Positions 34,901 to 42,757 of a DNA stretch of 64,000 nt are shown here, piece after piece. How positions within the stretch are numbered: position 1 is the first letter of the stretch; every line of letters starts with the position of its first letter. Position numbers and translations under genes: made by a program. Where the stretch lies: positions 1-64,000 of the forward strand of contig JAUXWC010000061.1 in NCBI GenBank assembly GCA_030685025.1, read 5' to 3'. The notes beneath the pieces were generated by a model. The model searched no databases. It had not been told where the DNA came from and was given only the letters and a program-made list of their open reading frames with translations. The DNA is from Rhodoferax sp. GTDB lineage: Bacteria > Pseudomonadota > Gammaproteobacteria > Burkholderiales > Burkholderiaceae_C.

Positions 34901-35234
34901 GCTGCAGACCGCCGCGCAACTGCGCGATCTGCCCAGCGGCCGCCTGGTGCGCGCCTGCGGCATCGTGGTCATGCGCCAGCGGCCGCAAACCGCCAAGGGC
35001 GTGACCTTCGTCACCTTGGAAGACGAGACCGGCAGCGTCAACGTGATCGTCTGGAAGTCCCTGCAAGAAAAACAACGCGCCGAGCTGCTGCGCTCACGCC
35101 TGATGGCGGTGTATGGGGTGTGGCAGCGTGATGAGGACAGCGGCGGCGAGGTGCGTCACCTGATTGCCAAGCGCCTGGTCGACCTGACGCCACTGTTGGG
35201 CGGGCTGAGCACGGCGAGCCGGGAGTTTCATTGA
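31956..35234 (+). CDS. dnaE2: Error-prone DNA polymerase DnaE2 (ImuC)
   Basis: The 1092-residue enzyme is a second C-family polymerase for translesion synthesis. It has an N-terminal PHP domain (YAELHALSNFSFQRGASHPEE, then ITDECSVAGMVRAH). The palm carries the catalytic acid motif ERNEPPDIDVDFEH (about residues 390-403), and further on RPGPIQGGMVHPYL and FQEQVMQIAM. A C-terminal OB fold (TAKGVTFVTLEDETGSVNVI) follows. Residues about 824-848 (SDPDSGQKSQRSAWSRT and flanks) are encoded by an inserted palindrome in frame. It works with ImuB. Confidence 0.95.
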   Translation: MLFTPPIPAPLDATPAPSDVHCAYAELHALSNFSFQRGASHPEELVARAHALGYTALAITDECSVAGMVRAHTEAKKLGLRLLPGAEFAVSGACTLVVLAHNLNGWGNLCEFITAARCAAPKGDYRVTWQHSNFALLQDCEVLLSVPGHPHSAITFEAITAHCIRARDLFGGRLWLALELSCGLDDALWLHQLQRVSQLTGVPLVAAGNVHMHVRSRKPMQDVMTAVRLGRPVHACGFALQINAEAHLRSRERLARIYAPDLLAATLTIAGRCQFNLDELRYQYPLEAVLPGLTPAQTLRQFTYEGASQRYRAGIPASVQQQIEHELALIAELKYEMYFLTVHDIVAFARSRHILCQGRGSAANSAVCYCLGVTEVDPSRINMLFERFISRERNEPPDIDVDFEHQRREEVIQYIYAKYGRDRAALTATVISYRPRSALRDVGRALAIDEALITALSKEHPGMYSREVLAERLQSALARLGADFVAPGGELLDLWLHLSSQIQRFPRHLSQHVGGFVLTQSKLTRVVPVENAAMPGRSIIQWDKDDLDAMGLLKVDVLALGMLSAIRRCLDLISAQRGYTFQMQDIPAEDPATYEMICKADTVGTFQIESRAQMSMLPRLQPRCFYDLVIEVAIVRPGPIQGGMVHPYLRRRQGLEPVDYPRGLRAALERTLGVPIFQEQVMQIAMLAAGFSAGESDSLRRSMAAWKRKGGVHKFYDRMVGGMVERGYTQEFAQAIFKQIEGFGEYGFPESHAASFALLAYVSCWLKHHEPACYLAAMLNSQPMGFYAPAQLVQDAQRHGVQVRPVDVMYSDWDCTLEQTAEQLGSDPDSGQKSQRSAWSRTKSGSDPICGDAPRVVRLGLCMVSGLTQEAAHRITAAREQAPFVSTEDLALRARLDAGGLKALAGADALISLSGHRRQQVWDACALKPAPPLLQAVPVDEDVLALSPADEAEEVFFDYAALGLTLRSHPLAILRAQLSKQKLQTAAQLRDLPSGRLVRACGIVVMRQRPQTAKGVTFVTLEDETGSVNVIVWKSLQEKQRAELLRSRLMAVYGVWQRDEDSGGEVRHLIAKRLVDLTPLLGGLSTASREFH
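34426..34500 (+). repeat. In-frame palindrome inside dnaE2 (TGGGGTCAGA family)
   Basis: TGGGGTCAGATCCCGATT (34426-34443) and AATCGGGCTCTGACCCCA (34483-34500) form an 18-bp inverted repeat with one mismatch around a 39-bp interior. The total of 75 bp is exactly 25 codons, so the reading frame is kept. It is unlike the other repeat family in the window and resembles a type common in Comamonadaceae genomes, by recollection. Confidence 0.9.
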
Positions 35235-35242
35235 GGGCCCGG

Positions 35243-35279
35243 GCATCACAAGGGGCGCTGAACGCGCCCCTTGTGATGC
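35243..35279. terminator. Strong stem-loop between dnaE2 and the subtilase gene
   Basis: GCATCACAAGGGGCG (35243-35257) pairs perfectly with CGCCCCTTGTGATGC (35265-35279) across a 7-base loop. It sits between two converging genes and can act in both directions, though no long T-run is present. Confidence 0.75.
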
Positions 35280-35296
35280 AAGAAACTGCTTACTGC

Positions 35297-36865
35297 TTAG
35301 TTGCCGCAACCCAAAGCGACGATGCGGTCATACGCGGTGCGCGCGCGCACCAGTCCGAAACCAAACTTGGTGTCTCGTCCCACGGCGCCCAGGTCTTCGG
35401 CGCTCTTGCCCAAGGTGGCGCGAATCTGCGCCGCGGTGCAGCTTGGGAAGTAGCTCCACACCAAAGCGGCAACGGCCGAAACGTGGGGAGTGGCCATGGA
35501 GGTGCCGTCAAAGAAGGCATAGCTGTTGGGAGTCACCGCCACCGTGGCCGACAAACCCAGCTTGGTCTTGAACACAGCGCCATCCACATCCGTGGCGGTG
35601 ACCGATGGAATGGTGGTCACGGTGGTGCCCAGCGTGCCGCCGAAAGCGCCGGCCACGTTGTTGTAGATGATGGCCGCGACGCCTCCGCTGGTCTTGCAAT
35701 TGGTGACCTTGGTGGCGAAGTCGATGGTGCCACGCGCGATCAGGCACACCTTGCCGGCCATGGCCGTGTTGACCACATTGCCAAGTCCGAAATCAGCGAG
35801 CGGCGCCGTTGCCGTCGCCTTTGGTGAGCCATCCATATCGCCTGGCGTGTAGGCAACGCCATCCACCGTCAAGGCCGATTTCGAGCCCGAGCCCATGGGA
35901 ACGGTTGACAACACGCTCACGCCAGGGGCGGCGATTTCCACTTTGGTGTTGTACTGAGAGAACGTGGCCCAGGCCTTGTTTTCATCGAGTGCGCCGACCG
36001 ACATGACCGCGGCGTAGCCCGCGGGGTACGACATTGCGGTGGTGCCATCGTTGCCGGCGGCGGCAATCGACAATATGCCCTTGGATGCCAAGGTGTCAAA
36101 GGCGCGCTTTTCCGTTTGACTGGAACGCCCGCCACCCAATGACATGCTGATGATGTTGGCGCCCGCGGTACCGCACTTGTTGGCGGCGGAGGCCAAGGTT
36201 GATGAATAGGCCCAGCCCGCCGCGTCGAACACTTTGACAATGTGCAGCTTCAGCTTCTGGTTCGGATTGACGCCGACCACGCCAACGCCGGAGTTGTTCA
36301 TGGCGGCGATGGTTCCCGCCACGTGGGTTCCATGGCTGTTTTCGTCGGTGTACCACCAGCCGGTACCGGCGTCGTACTCGCCGGTAACGGCGTTGCCGCT
36401 CAGGTCTTCGTGGGCCCGGTCGTAGCCAGAGTCAATGATGCAGACCTTGCGGTTGCCGGTGTTGGCGTCGCCAGCGGGCATATTGTCGGCCTGAACCATC
36501 TTGATGCCGTAGGGCACCAATTGACCCAGCAAATAGGGCGTTCCGGTTGATGGGCTGGTGCTTGCAAATGCATAGCGAATCAAGTCTTCTTCGATGTATT
36601 CGATGTTGGGGTTGTTGGCCAGGCCCTTCAAGGCCACGGTCGGGATCTCGATCGCGACGGCGTCGGTGCCATGGATTTCCAATTTGACATCTCCACCGGC
36701 CGCGCGCACGGCAGCACGCCCGCCAGCGGCTTGGCCGGGCTTCATGGACACGATGACCCGTGTGGTATCGGGCTTGGCCTGGGCCATGCCCGCCGCACCG
36801 AGCATCGCGCTTGCGATGGCCACAGCCAAAACCTGATTTGCACTCAACTTGAATGAACGACGCAT
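35297..36865 (-). CDS. Secreted subtilisin-like serine protease (S8) with PA-domain insert
   Basis: The 522-residue protein has a signal peptide ending about AGMAQA (residue 30) and an inhibitor-like propeptide. The catalytic triad is Asp in CIIDSGYDRAHEDL, His in NSHGTHVAGTIAA, and Ser in FFDGTSMATPHVSAVAAL. The oxyanion Asn lies in AAAGNDG. A protease-associated (PA) domain is inserted before the Ser (VCLIARGTIDFATKVTNCKT). It should be exported and activated outside the cytoplasm. The ATG has CAGGAG upstream. It is alone on the minus strand. Confidence 0.93.
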   Translation of the reverse strand: MRRSFKLSANQVLAVAIASAMLGAAGMAQAKPDTTRVIVSMKPGQAAGGRAAVRAAGGDVKLEIHGTDAVAIEIPTVALKGLANNPNIEYIEEDLIRYAFASTSPSTGTPYLLGQLVPYGIKMVQADNMPAGDANTGNRKVCIIDSGYDRAHEDLSGNAVTGEYDAGTGWWYTDENSHGTHVAGTIAAMNNSGVGVVGVNPNQKLKLHIVKVFDAAGWAYSSTLASAANKCGTAGANIISMSLGGGRSSQTEKRAFDTLASKGILSIAAAGNDGTTAMSYPAGYAAVMSVGALDENKAWATFSQYNTKVEIAAPGVSVLSTVPMGSGSKSALTVDGVAYTPGDMDGSPKATATAPLADFGLGNVVNTAMAGKVCLIARGTIDFATKVTNCKTSGGVAAIIYNNVAGAFGGTLGTTVTTIPSVTATDVDGAVFKTKLGLSATVAVTPNSYAFFDGTSMATPHVSAVAALVWSYFPSCTAAQIRATLGKSAEDLGAVGRDTKFGFGLVRARTAYDRIVALGCGN

Positions 36866-37055
36866 GCTGACGCACTCCTGATGAAAGTTCTTTGGATTCC
36901 ACCCGGTCGATATGTCCCCTGTTTGGGGCGGCTTTCTCGACCACAAAAAAACTCGACTTGCCGTGTTGGCCGCCGAGCACGGACCCGTGATCCAGTTATT
37001 GCAGGCCGAGATTCTCAGCCAGTGGCGCTGGTATCGCCGGGTAGCAGTGCATTAA

Positions 37056-37082
37056 CACCGCCCCGGCATGGTAGGGGCGGTG
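37056..37082 (-). terminator. Hairpin downstream of the GspJ-like gene
   Basis: CACCGCCCC (37056-37064) pairs with GGGGCGGTG (37074-37082) over a 9-base loop. It lies after the GspJ-like stop in the minus-strand direction. No strong U-run follows, so a terminator role is only possible. The rest of 36866-37148 shows no gene. Confidence 0.4.
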
Positions 37083-37148
37083 CCTGCAAACGCCTATGCA
37101 TACAAACGCTGATAGGGTAAATGTGGATATCCGGAGGCCGCCATGGGC

Positions 37149-37868
37149 TCACAGTCGCGGTTTTTCGACGCGGGGCGGCCGCGCAGGTGCCAGCGACTCC
37201 GCGGACACGGCGTTGAACCAATCTCGCGTGAGCACGCCGCCGAGGGCGTGACCGGGCGGCAAGTGCAGGATCAGGCGCACGCCATCGGGCGTTGCGGACT
37301 GATCCTCTGCCTGGCCGAGCGTGTCGGCACCTTCGCTCGATAGCGGGTGGCTCCAGGCATCGCCACGGTAGTAGAAAACTTCCCACCGCTCAAGGGGCAC
37401 GATGCGGACCTCTTGCAGGCGTTCGTTGTCCCCGGGGTTTTGCGCCCAGACACCGGCCGTCTGCCAGGCGAACCGTGCCTCGGTGCGGGTCTTGAGCGGC
37501 GCGGACTGCCACCGCAGCCACTGGCCAGTGCCCTCAACGACGCGGCGCGACCAGGCCACCACGCGCAATCCCTCGTCGGGCACGGCGGTGTTGCGCCGCA
37601 GTATCCGCATGGAGCGGCCATCCCATTCCAGGCTGGGCGTGCCGGACTGGACAGCCACGGCATCCAGGTCCGAACCCCACTGAGCGAGGCCGGCCTTCAA
37701 GGCGAGCAGATGGTCAGAGTACTGCTGGGTTTGCGCCTGCGCCCTGACCATCCCGTCCAGACCACGCCAGCTCAAAGCGGCCATCATGGCCATCAGCGTG
37801 ACGGCGATCAGCAACTCGATGAGCGTGAAGCCACGTGACCAAAGGTGTTTGCGAGTGGGCAACGTCAT
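37149..37868 (-). CDS. GspJ/PulJ-like type II secretion minor pseudopilin
   Basis: The 239-residue protein has a prepilin signature, SRGFTLIELLIAVTLMAMMAALSWRG, with cleavage after the Gly and a Glu at +5. The mature part includes WRWQ, FYYRGDAWSHPLS and LHLPPGHALGGVLTRDW, typical of GspJ. ATG 37868 gives the shortest plausible leader. The remaining general secretion genes (GspG, H, I, K) are not next to it; the preceding 165 bp contain no recognisable pseudopilin gene. Confidence 0.75.
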   Translation of the reverse strand: MTLPTRKHLWSRGFTLIELLIAVTLMAMMAALSWRGLDGMVRAQAQTQQYSDHLLALKAGLAQWGSDLDAVAVQSGTPSLEWDGRSMRILRRNTAVPDEGLRVVAWSRRVVEGTGQWLRWQSAPLKTRTEARFAWQTAGVWAQNPGDNERLQEVRIVPLERWEVFYYRGDAWSHPLSSEGADTLGQAEDQSATPDGVRLILHLPPGHALGGVLTRDWFNAVSAESLAPARPPRVEKPRL

Positions 37869-38032
37869 GAAAACATTGTAGGGAAATGCGGCCGAGGTCA
37901 AGGCTTACTTCCCGCCAGTTGCTCTCTGCTTTGACAAGTACGGGATGGCGGCACCCATCGCCGCGGCAGCGACCTGCGACGGCGGCACGCCGAACTGAAA
38001 CGGCGACCGAATGGCCTGTTGATCCCGCCGGA

Positions 38033-41011
38033 TCAATGCAGGTTGCCGATGGGTGCCTCGGAAAACAGATCGACTTGCGACAGCGCTTCTTCAGATTTGC
38101 CAATCAGGTACACATATTGGGCAAGCTCCCTGTCCTGAATGAAGCTGGCGGACGACTCGGCCGCCAACAGTTTGTCGGGGTGCACAGGCCGGGCCACCAC
38201 GAAGCCCTGCACGTAGTCGACCCCGATCTCGGCGAGGGTCTGCACCGTTGCGGCGTCCTCGGCCCACTCGGCAACCACCTTCATGCCCAGATTCTTGGCC
38301 AGGCTGACGATGGCTTCAACAATGGCCACGTTGGCAGGGTGTTTGTTCATGTTGACAATGAAGCTGCCATCGATCTTGAGCAGGTCGGCGGTGAACTCCT
38401 TCAAGTAGGAAAACGAGGTGTAGCCCGCGCCGAAGTCGTCCAGCGCCACCTTGACACCATAGCCCCTCACCTTGTCGACGAAGCGCCGGGTATTGCCAAC
38501 GTCGTGCAGGGCCACGCTCTCCGTGATCTCCAGGCACAGTTTGCCGACGACATGCAGGTTCTGCTCAAGCGTGGCGTACACATCCTGCAGGAACTTCTCA
38601 TCGTTCAGCGAGGCACCGCTCAGGTTCATGCAGACAAATCTGGTGCGCTGCATCTTGAGTTGATGTTTGTCGAGCCAAGCCAGGGTATTTGCCAGAACCC
38701 AGCGGTCAATCACACCCATGCGTCCGCTGGCTTCGCCTGCCGCGATCAGGCGATCAGTGCGAACCGCATTGCCATCCGGGTCGCGCATGCGCAGCAAGAC
38801 CTCGAAATTCAGTGATTCATGTGGCGCTGTCAGCGACATGATGGGCTGCATTTCGAGATGCAGGCCATCAGTGGCGGAATTGGTGGACAGCAGTGCAATC
38901 AGTTTGAGTTCGGCCTCATGTTGCTGAAAAGCGATGGCATCCCTTTCATACACCACCAAACCGGCCCCGTTGGCCGACTTCGCCTGGCGGCATGCGCGAT
39001 CGGCGGCAGACATGGCATCGTTGAATTGCATGTCGGCGCTGACCTCGACCAGGCCGATCGAGCCGCGAACGTGGAACGCCTTGTCGCCAACGCGGTAGGG
39101 CTGCGTGCCAATGCTGTCGATGATGTTGCGGCTTGTCAGCGCGGCCAGCGCGATCGGCGTGGCGGGAAAGACGAGCACGAACTCGTCGCCACCAACCCGG
39201 CCAAACCGGATGTCGCGCGAGAGCAGGTGCGACACGCGCGCGCACACTTGGCGCAACACCTCGTCGCCCGCAGCGTGGCCAAACAGGTCGTTGATCAGCT
39301 TGAAGCGGTCGAGGTCAAGGTAGGCCAGCGCCAGCGAGTTGCCTTCACGCATACTGCGGATGGCTGCATTGACCTCCTCCTCGATGCCTCGCCGGTTGAG
39401 CACTTTGGTCAGCGAATCGTGGTTGGCCAGGAATTGCAGGCTTTCGGTTGCTCGGGACTTTTCCGTAACGTCCTGCAATGAACCCTCGATCTTGTCGCGG
39501 GCCAATGTTGCCTTGACGAGAAAGCGTTTGGCCTCTCCAGTGCCGGGCAGTTGCTGGCCCCTTGTCTCCATCTCGTCTTCGCTGTTGTGGCGCACCATGA
39601 AGTGCAGCCGTGTCCAGGCATCCTCGCCGAAATACTGCCGCCAGGCATTGCGGCCATGCGCCAGGACGTTGCTGCCCAACATGGTGATCAGCGCCGGGTT
39701 GGCGCTCATGAAGCGGCCGTTCAGGTCGAGGGTGAACAGCCCAATCGGCATCGCCTCGTAGGTGTGTTCCAGTTCGGCTTGTGCCTCCAGACGCTTCTCG
39801 TGCTCCTGGCGCATCTGCTCGGCGATCGCAAGCGCCGCCAACAGACTTGATGACAATGCCGCGGTGACGGTGTTGAGCGTGCCGACGAGCGCTTGAATGC
39901 CATAGGCGGCAGCCAGTATCTCGAACAAGCTGGAGAGCAGTGTGATCGCCAGCGAAGCCGCATACCAGAGTGCGACCCGGGAGCGAGTCTGGATGACGAT
40001 ACTGACCAGGCTGACCATCGCCAGAAGCAAGGCAGTGCTGCCGACCAACCACATGGTCTGAAGGAAAACGCTTCGCGGCAACACGATGGCGGCCAACAGC
40101 AGCGCCAGGCAAAGCCACTCCGCGATGTTGACCAAGAACGCATGCCGGCTTTTCTTGAGGTCATCACGGAACAAGGCCTTGAACAGCGTTACCGTTAGCA
40201 AAGCCCAGACCGCGCGCGTGATGGAGCGCCCTTGCGCCAGCCATTCTTGCGGCACCTCATGACCCATCCATTGCAGGTCCCATCCGCCAGAGGTCGCACT
40301 GACCCTGAGCGACACGATCAACCAAGCTGCGAAGATGACATAGAGGCTCTGACGGTTGATCAGAGCCGTCAACAAGACGAATATGGCCAGCACCATCATG
40401 CCGCCGTCCAGCAAGCCCGATTTGCGGTGGAAGTCCTGGGCGGATATGTCGAGCTGCTCAGCGGTCCACAGGTTCGCGGTTAGTCGTGCTGGACCTTGAA
40501 AGGTCGCTTGGCAAATGACTTCCTGAGATGGGCGATTGAGCTTGAGCGCAAAGCCCGCTTTGACCCGGATCAGGGCGCCAACGGGGCCATCATTGGCCAG
40601 TTGGCCCAGTGGGGTGAGCGATAGGCCATCCCAACAGGCGATGTTGACGGCGTGCCTGGACGGTAGCTCCACGATGCTGGCCGACTCTGGAGACGGCGGT
40701 GCCTTGAATCCGAACCAGACCGGCCGTTCTGACAGTTTGGTTTCATACAGCCTTTGCCCAGGAACGTCCACGAGTTGCTTTTGCGCTTCTGGCAGCGTTG
40801 CGGTGCGACCGGTGTGCGGCAAGACACGTAGTTCGAGATGCTTGTCAGGACTCGACGAATACAAGTCATCCCAAAGCAGCAACGCGGCCAGAGAAACGGC
40901 CACGATGGCCATCGGGATGAGGTAGATCGAAATTACCCACGAGACGCGTTCGAGCGCAGCCTGGACGGGCCCGCCTTTCGATCCCGTGAATCCGATAAAA
41001 CGGCGCAGCAT
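38033..41011 (-). CDS. Membrane PAS-GGDEF-EAL cyclic di-GMP enzyme
   Basis: The 992-residue protein has an N-terminal anchor, an extracytoplasmic domain resembling 7TMR-DISM, and about seven membrane helices (to about residue 400). A PAS domain (YEAMPIGLFTLDLNGRF) follows. The GGDEF domain keeps GGDEF in RVGGDEFVLVF. The EAL domain has EVLLR in place of EALLR, with ITESVALHD and DDFGAGYTSF intact, so both synthesis and breakdown of cyclic di-GMP are possible. No partner gene is nearby. Confidence 0.92.
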   Translation of the reverse strand: MLRRFIGFTGSKGGPVQAALERVSWVISIYLIPMAIVAVSLAALLLWDDLYSSSPDKHLELRVLPHTGRTATLPEAQKQLVDVPGQRLYETKLSERPVWFGFKAPPSPESASIVELPSRHAVNIACWDGLSLTPLGQLANDGPVGALIRVKAGFALKLNRPSQEVICQATFQGPARLTANLWTAEQLDISAQDFHRKSGLLDGGMMVLAIFVLLTALINRQSLYVIFAAWLIVSLRVSATSGGWDLQWMGHEVPQEWLAQGRSITRAVWALLTVTLFKALFRDDLKKSRHAFLVNIAEWLCLALLLAAIVLPRSVFLQTMWLVGSTALLLAMVSLVSIVIQTRSRVALWYAASLAITLLSSLFEILAAAYGIQALVGTLNTVTAALSSSLLAALAIAEQMRQEHEKRLEAQAELEHTYEAMPIGLFTLDLNGRFMSANPALITMLGSNVLAHGRNAWRQYFGEDAWTRLHFMVRHNSEDEMETRGQQLPGTGEAKRFLVKATLARDKIEGSLQDVTEKSRATESLQFLANHDSLTKVLNRRGIEEEVNAAIRSMREGNSLALAYLDLDRFKLINDLFGHAAGDEVLRQVCARVSHLLSRDIRFGRVGGDEFVLVFPATPIALAALTSRNIIDSIGTQPYRVGDKAFHVRGSIGLVEVSADMQFNDAMSAADRACRQAKSANGAGLVVYERDAIAFQQHEAELKLIALLSTNSATDGLHLEMQPIMSLTAPHESLNFEVLLRMRDPDGNAVRTDRLIAAGEASGRMGVIDRWVLANTLAWLDKHQLKMQRTRFVCMNLSGASLNDEKFLQDVYATLEQNLHVVGKLCLEITESVALHDVGNTRRFVDKVRGYGVKVALDDFGAGYTSFSYLKEFTADLLKIDGSFIVNMNKHPANVAIVEAIVSLAKNLGMKVVAEWAEDAATVQTLAEIGVDYVQGFVVARPVHPDKLLAAESSASFIQDRELAQYVYLIGKSEEALSQVDLFSEAPIGNLH

Positions 41012-41177
41012 CGCTTCCTACACAGTGTGGACGGTTGGCGGCTGCGATCTTGCTAACCTGCTCCGTGCATTGACAGACTAACTGTAAGCGTAGCATAACG
41101 CTGTTGACTATGTGGCGTCTTTGTCTTCCCGATGCGGGGTGAACGCGTCCACGCGAACGCGGCTTGGTTCGTTCAAG

Positions 41178-41954
41178 TCAGAGCGTGGCGTGAAACCTCA
41201 TTTGCTGGTTTTGCACAGTCATGGGTGCGTAGGCAGCGGGGTCCATATGGCTGACATCCAGGTCAGGGTGATCGGTGTGACAAATGAAATCTGTCAGGGG
41301 ATGATTCGCTAGAGTCCATCTTTCGCGGGCGGTGCCAACCTCAAACGCCATGACACGATGCGGAATGTTGTTCATGTGCGCCAGCGGCGTGAAGCCCTGG
41401 CCCGGGAAGACGTCTTCAAACAGAAGTTGCTGGTACATGCGGTCCAATGGCGCGCGGGCGGCCACAACCGCCCATTCAATGCCGTTTTGTTCCCAATACT
41501 TGAAAAGCCCCTTGAAGAGCATGAACTTCACCAATCGCCCGCCGGTGCCCTGAATGATGCCGAGCCGGCTGATGTGGGCCAGCGTCTGGCCTTTTAGCCA
41601 ATCCGGAAACTCCACGGATTCCTCAAGACCGAGCCGTTGGAACTGGTTGGTTTGAATCCGGGCCGTGCCAAGCGGCGACCCGTCGAGCTTGGATTCGGCC
41701 AGCAGTACCACGACCCCGTCTTCGGTGTCGATTCGTTCAGGGGACCTGAGTGTTTCTGCCACTGCTGGCATGTGCCGCGCGTAAGCCGAATGCCGGATCT
41801 GCACGGCTTTGTTCAGATCATCCTGATTGCGCACCAGCCTGACGGTGAACGGCAGCGTCTCCTCGGTCATGGCAGGTTCGTTCGGTATCCCGATGCGTGG
41901 CCGAAGCCTCTCGATATGGTGACGTGGCGTGAAAGCAGACGTGGTGGGGTGAAT
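41178..41954 (-). CDS. GNAT-fold N-acyl amino acid synthase-like protein (FeeM type)
   Basis: The 258-residue protein contains FTVRLVRNQDDLNKAVQIRH, then YARHMPAV, VVLLAESKLDGSPLGTARIQ and LAHISRLGIIQG. This matches the FeeM-like GNAT domain that condenses an acyl-ACP chain with an amino acid. In other Burkholderiales similar proteins accompany exosortase/PEP-CTERM or quorum genes; none is seen here. ATG 41954 has a strong AAGAGGAGT site. Its product is unknown. Confidence 0.7.
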   Translation of the reverse strand: MHPTTSAFTPRHHIERLRPRIGIPNEPAMTEETLPFTVRLVRNQDDLNKAVQIRHSAYARHMPAVAETLRSPERIDTEDGVVVLLAESKLDGSPLGTARIQTNQFQRLGLEESVEFPDWLKGQTLAHISRLGIIQGTGGRLVKFMLFKGLFKYWEQNGIEWAVVAARAPLDRMYQQLLFEDVFPGQGFTPLAHMNNIPHRVMAFEVGTARERWTLANHPLTDFICHTDHPDLDVSHMDPAAYAPMTVQNQQMRFHATL

Positions 41955-42234
41955 CATGCGGTACTCCTCTTGGGGGCGGTTGTCTGAACCCATCGGATGG
42001 CCAAAATGCCTCCACCCAACGCGCTAATCGTGAATGTAGATTGGCGTTCTGAAAACTTGAGTCAGCGTTTGGATGAATCACCTGTAGGGTTCTCTGCCGG
42101 ACTTGTAAGGTTTCTTCCTACAGGGCTTGCCCAAGATGCTTGACCCCCCCCGCAGAGATCAGCAACTGGCGGCCCATGCGCGGGGAACCTTGTTCCAGTT
42201 CATGTATCCAACTCTTTCGATGAGGAGAGGTGAA

Positions 42235-42741
42235 ATGAAGCACTCATGGATCGTGTTGTTGGCTGCTGGTGTGCTCACCACGCATGCGCAGGCCGGCGAA
42301 GTCAAGCTCACCTGGCAGGAGCCAGAAAAGTACGCCGATATCCGCTCGACCGGTGAAACCCGGGATGCGTTTCAGGCACGCGTGACCGAGGATTTGAGCA
42401 AGGTTTTTGTCGACCTGGCCAAGAAGCTGCCGGACGGGGTGACGTGGATCGTCACGGTTACCGATGTCGACCTTGCCGGCGAAGTCCGCCCGATGATGCG
42501 CCTGGGCATCAGCGACATTCGCGTGGTCAAGGACGGCTACTGGCCCCGCATGAGCATCCGCTACAGCATGCTCGATGCCAAGGGGCAGGTCATCAGCGAG
42601 GGCCAGGAGGACATCAAGGACATGAGCTTCATGTTCGGCAAACTGGTGACATCGGGCAACAGCAGCTTTCAATACGAAGAGCGGATGCTGCGCGACTGGT
42701 TCAAGCGACAGCAGCGGGACAAGCTGTTTCCCGCTCGATAG
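42235..42741 (+). CDS. Exported DUF3016 family protein
   Basis: The 168-residue protein has a signal peptide (SWIVLLAAGVLTTHAQAGE) and a DUF3016 body. It begins VKLTWQEPEKYADIRSTGET, and then has WIVTVTDVDLAGEVRPMMRL and a C-terminal basic RDWFKRQQRDKL. The site GAGGAGAGGTG precedes ATG 42235. It should be periplasmic. The role is unknown. It converges with the EF-G paralogue, 16 bp apart. Confidence 0.8.
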   Translation: MKHSWIVLLAAGVLTTHAQAGEVKLTWQEPEKYADIRSTGETRDAFQARVTEDLSKVFVDLAKKLPDGVTWIVTVTDVDLAGEVRPMMRLGISDIRVVKDGYWPRMSIRYSMLDAKGQVISEGQEDIKDMSFMFGKLVTSGNSSFQYEERMLRDWFKRQQRDKLFPAR

Positions 42742-42757
42742 GCCGCGGCAGACTGCC

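Noticed and set aside
37869..38032. A GspI-like gene before GspJ
   Set aside because: No prepilin motif is visible and the frames are short and Arg/Cys-rich.
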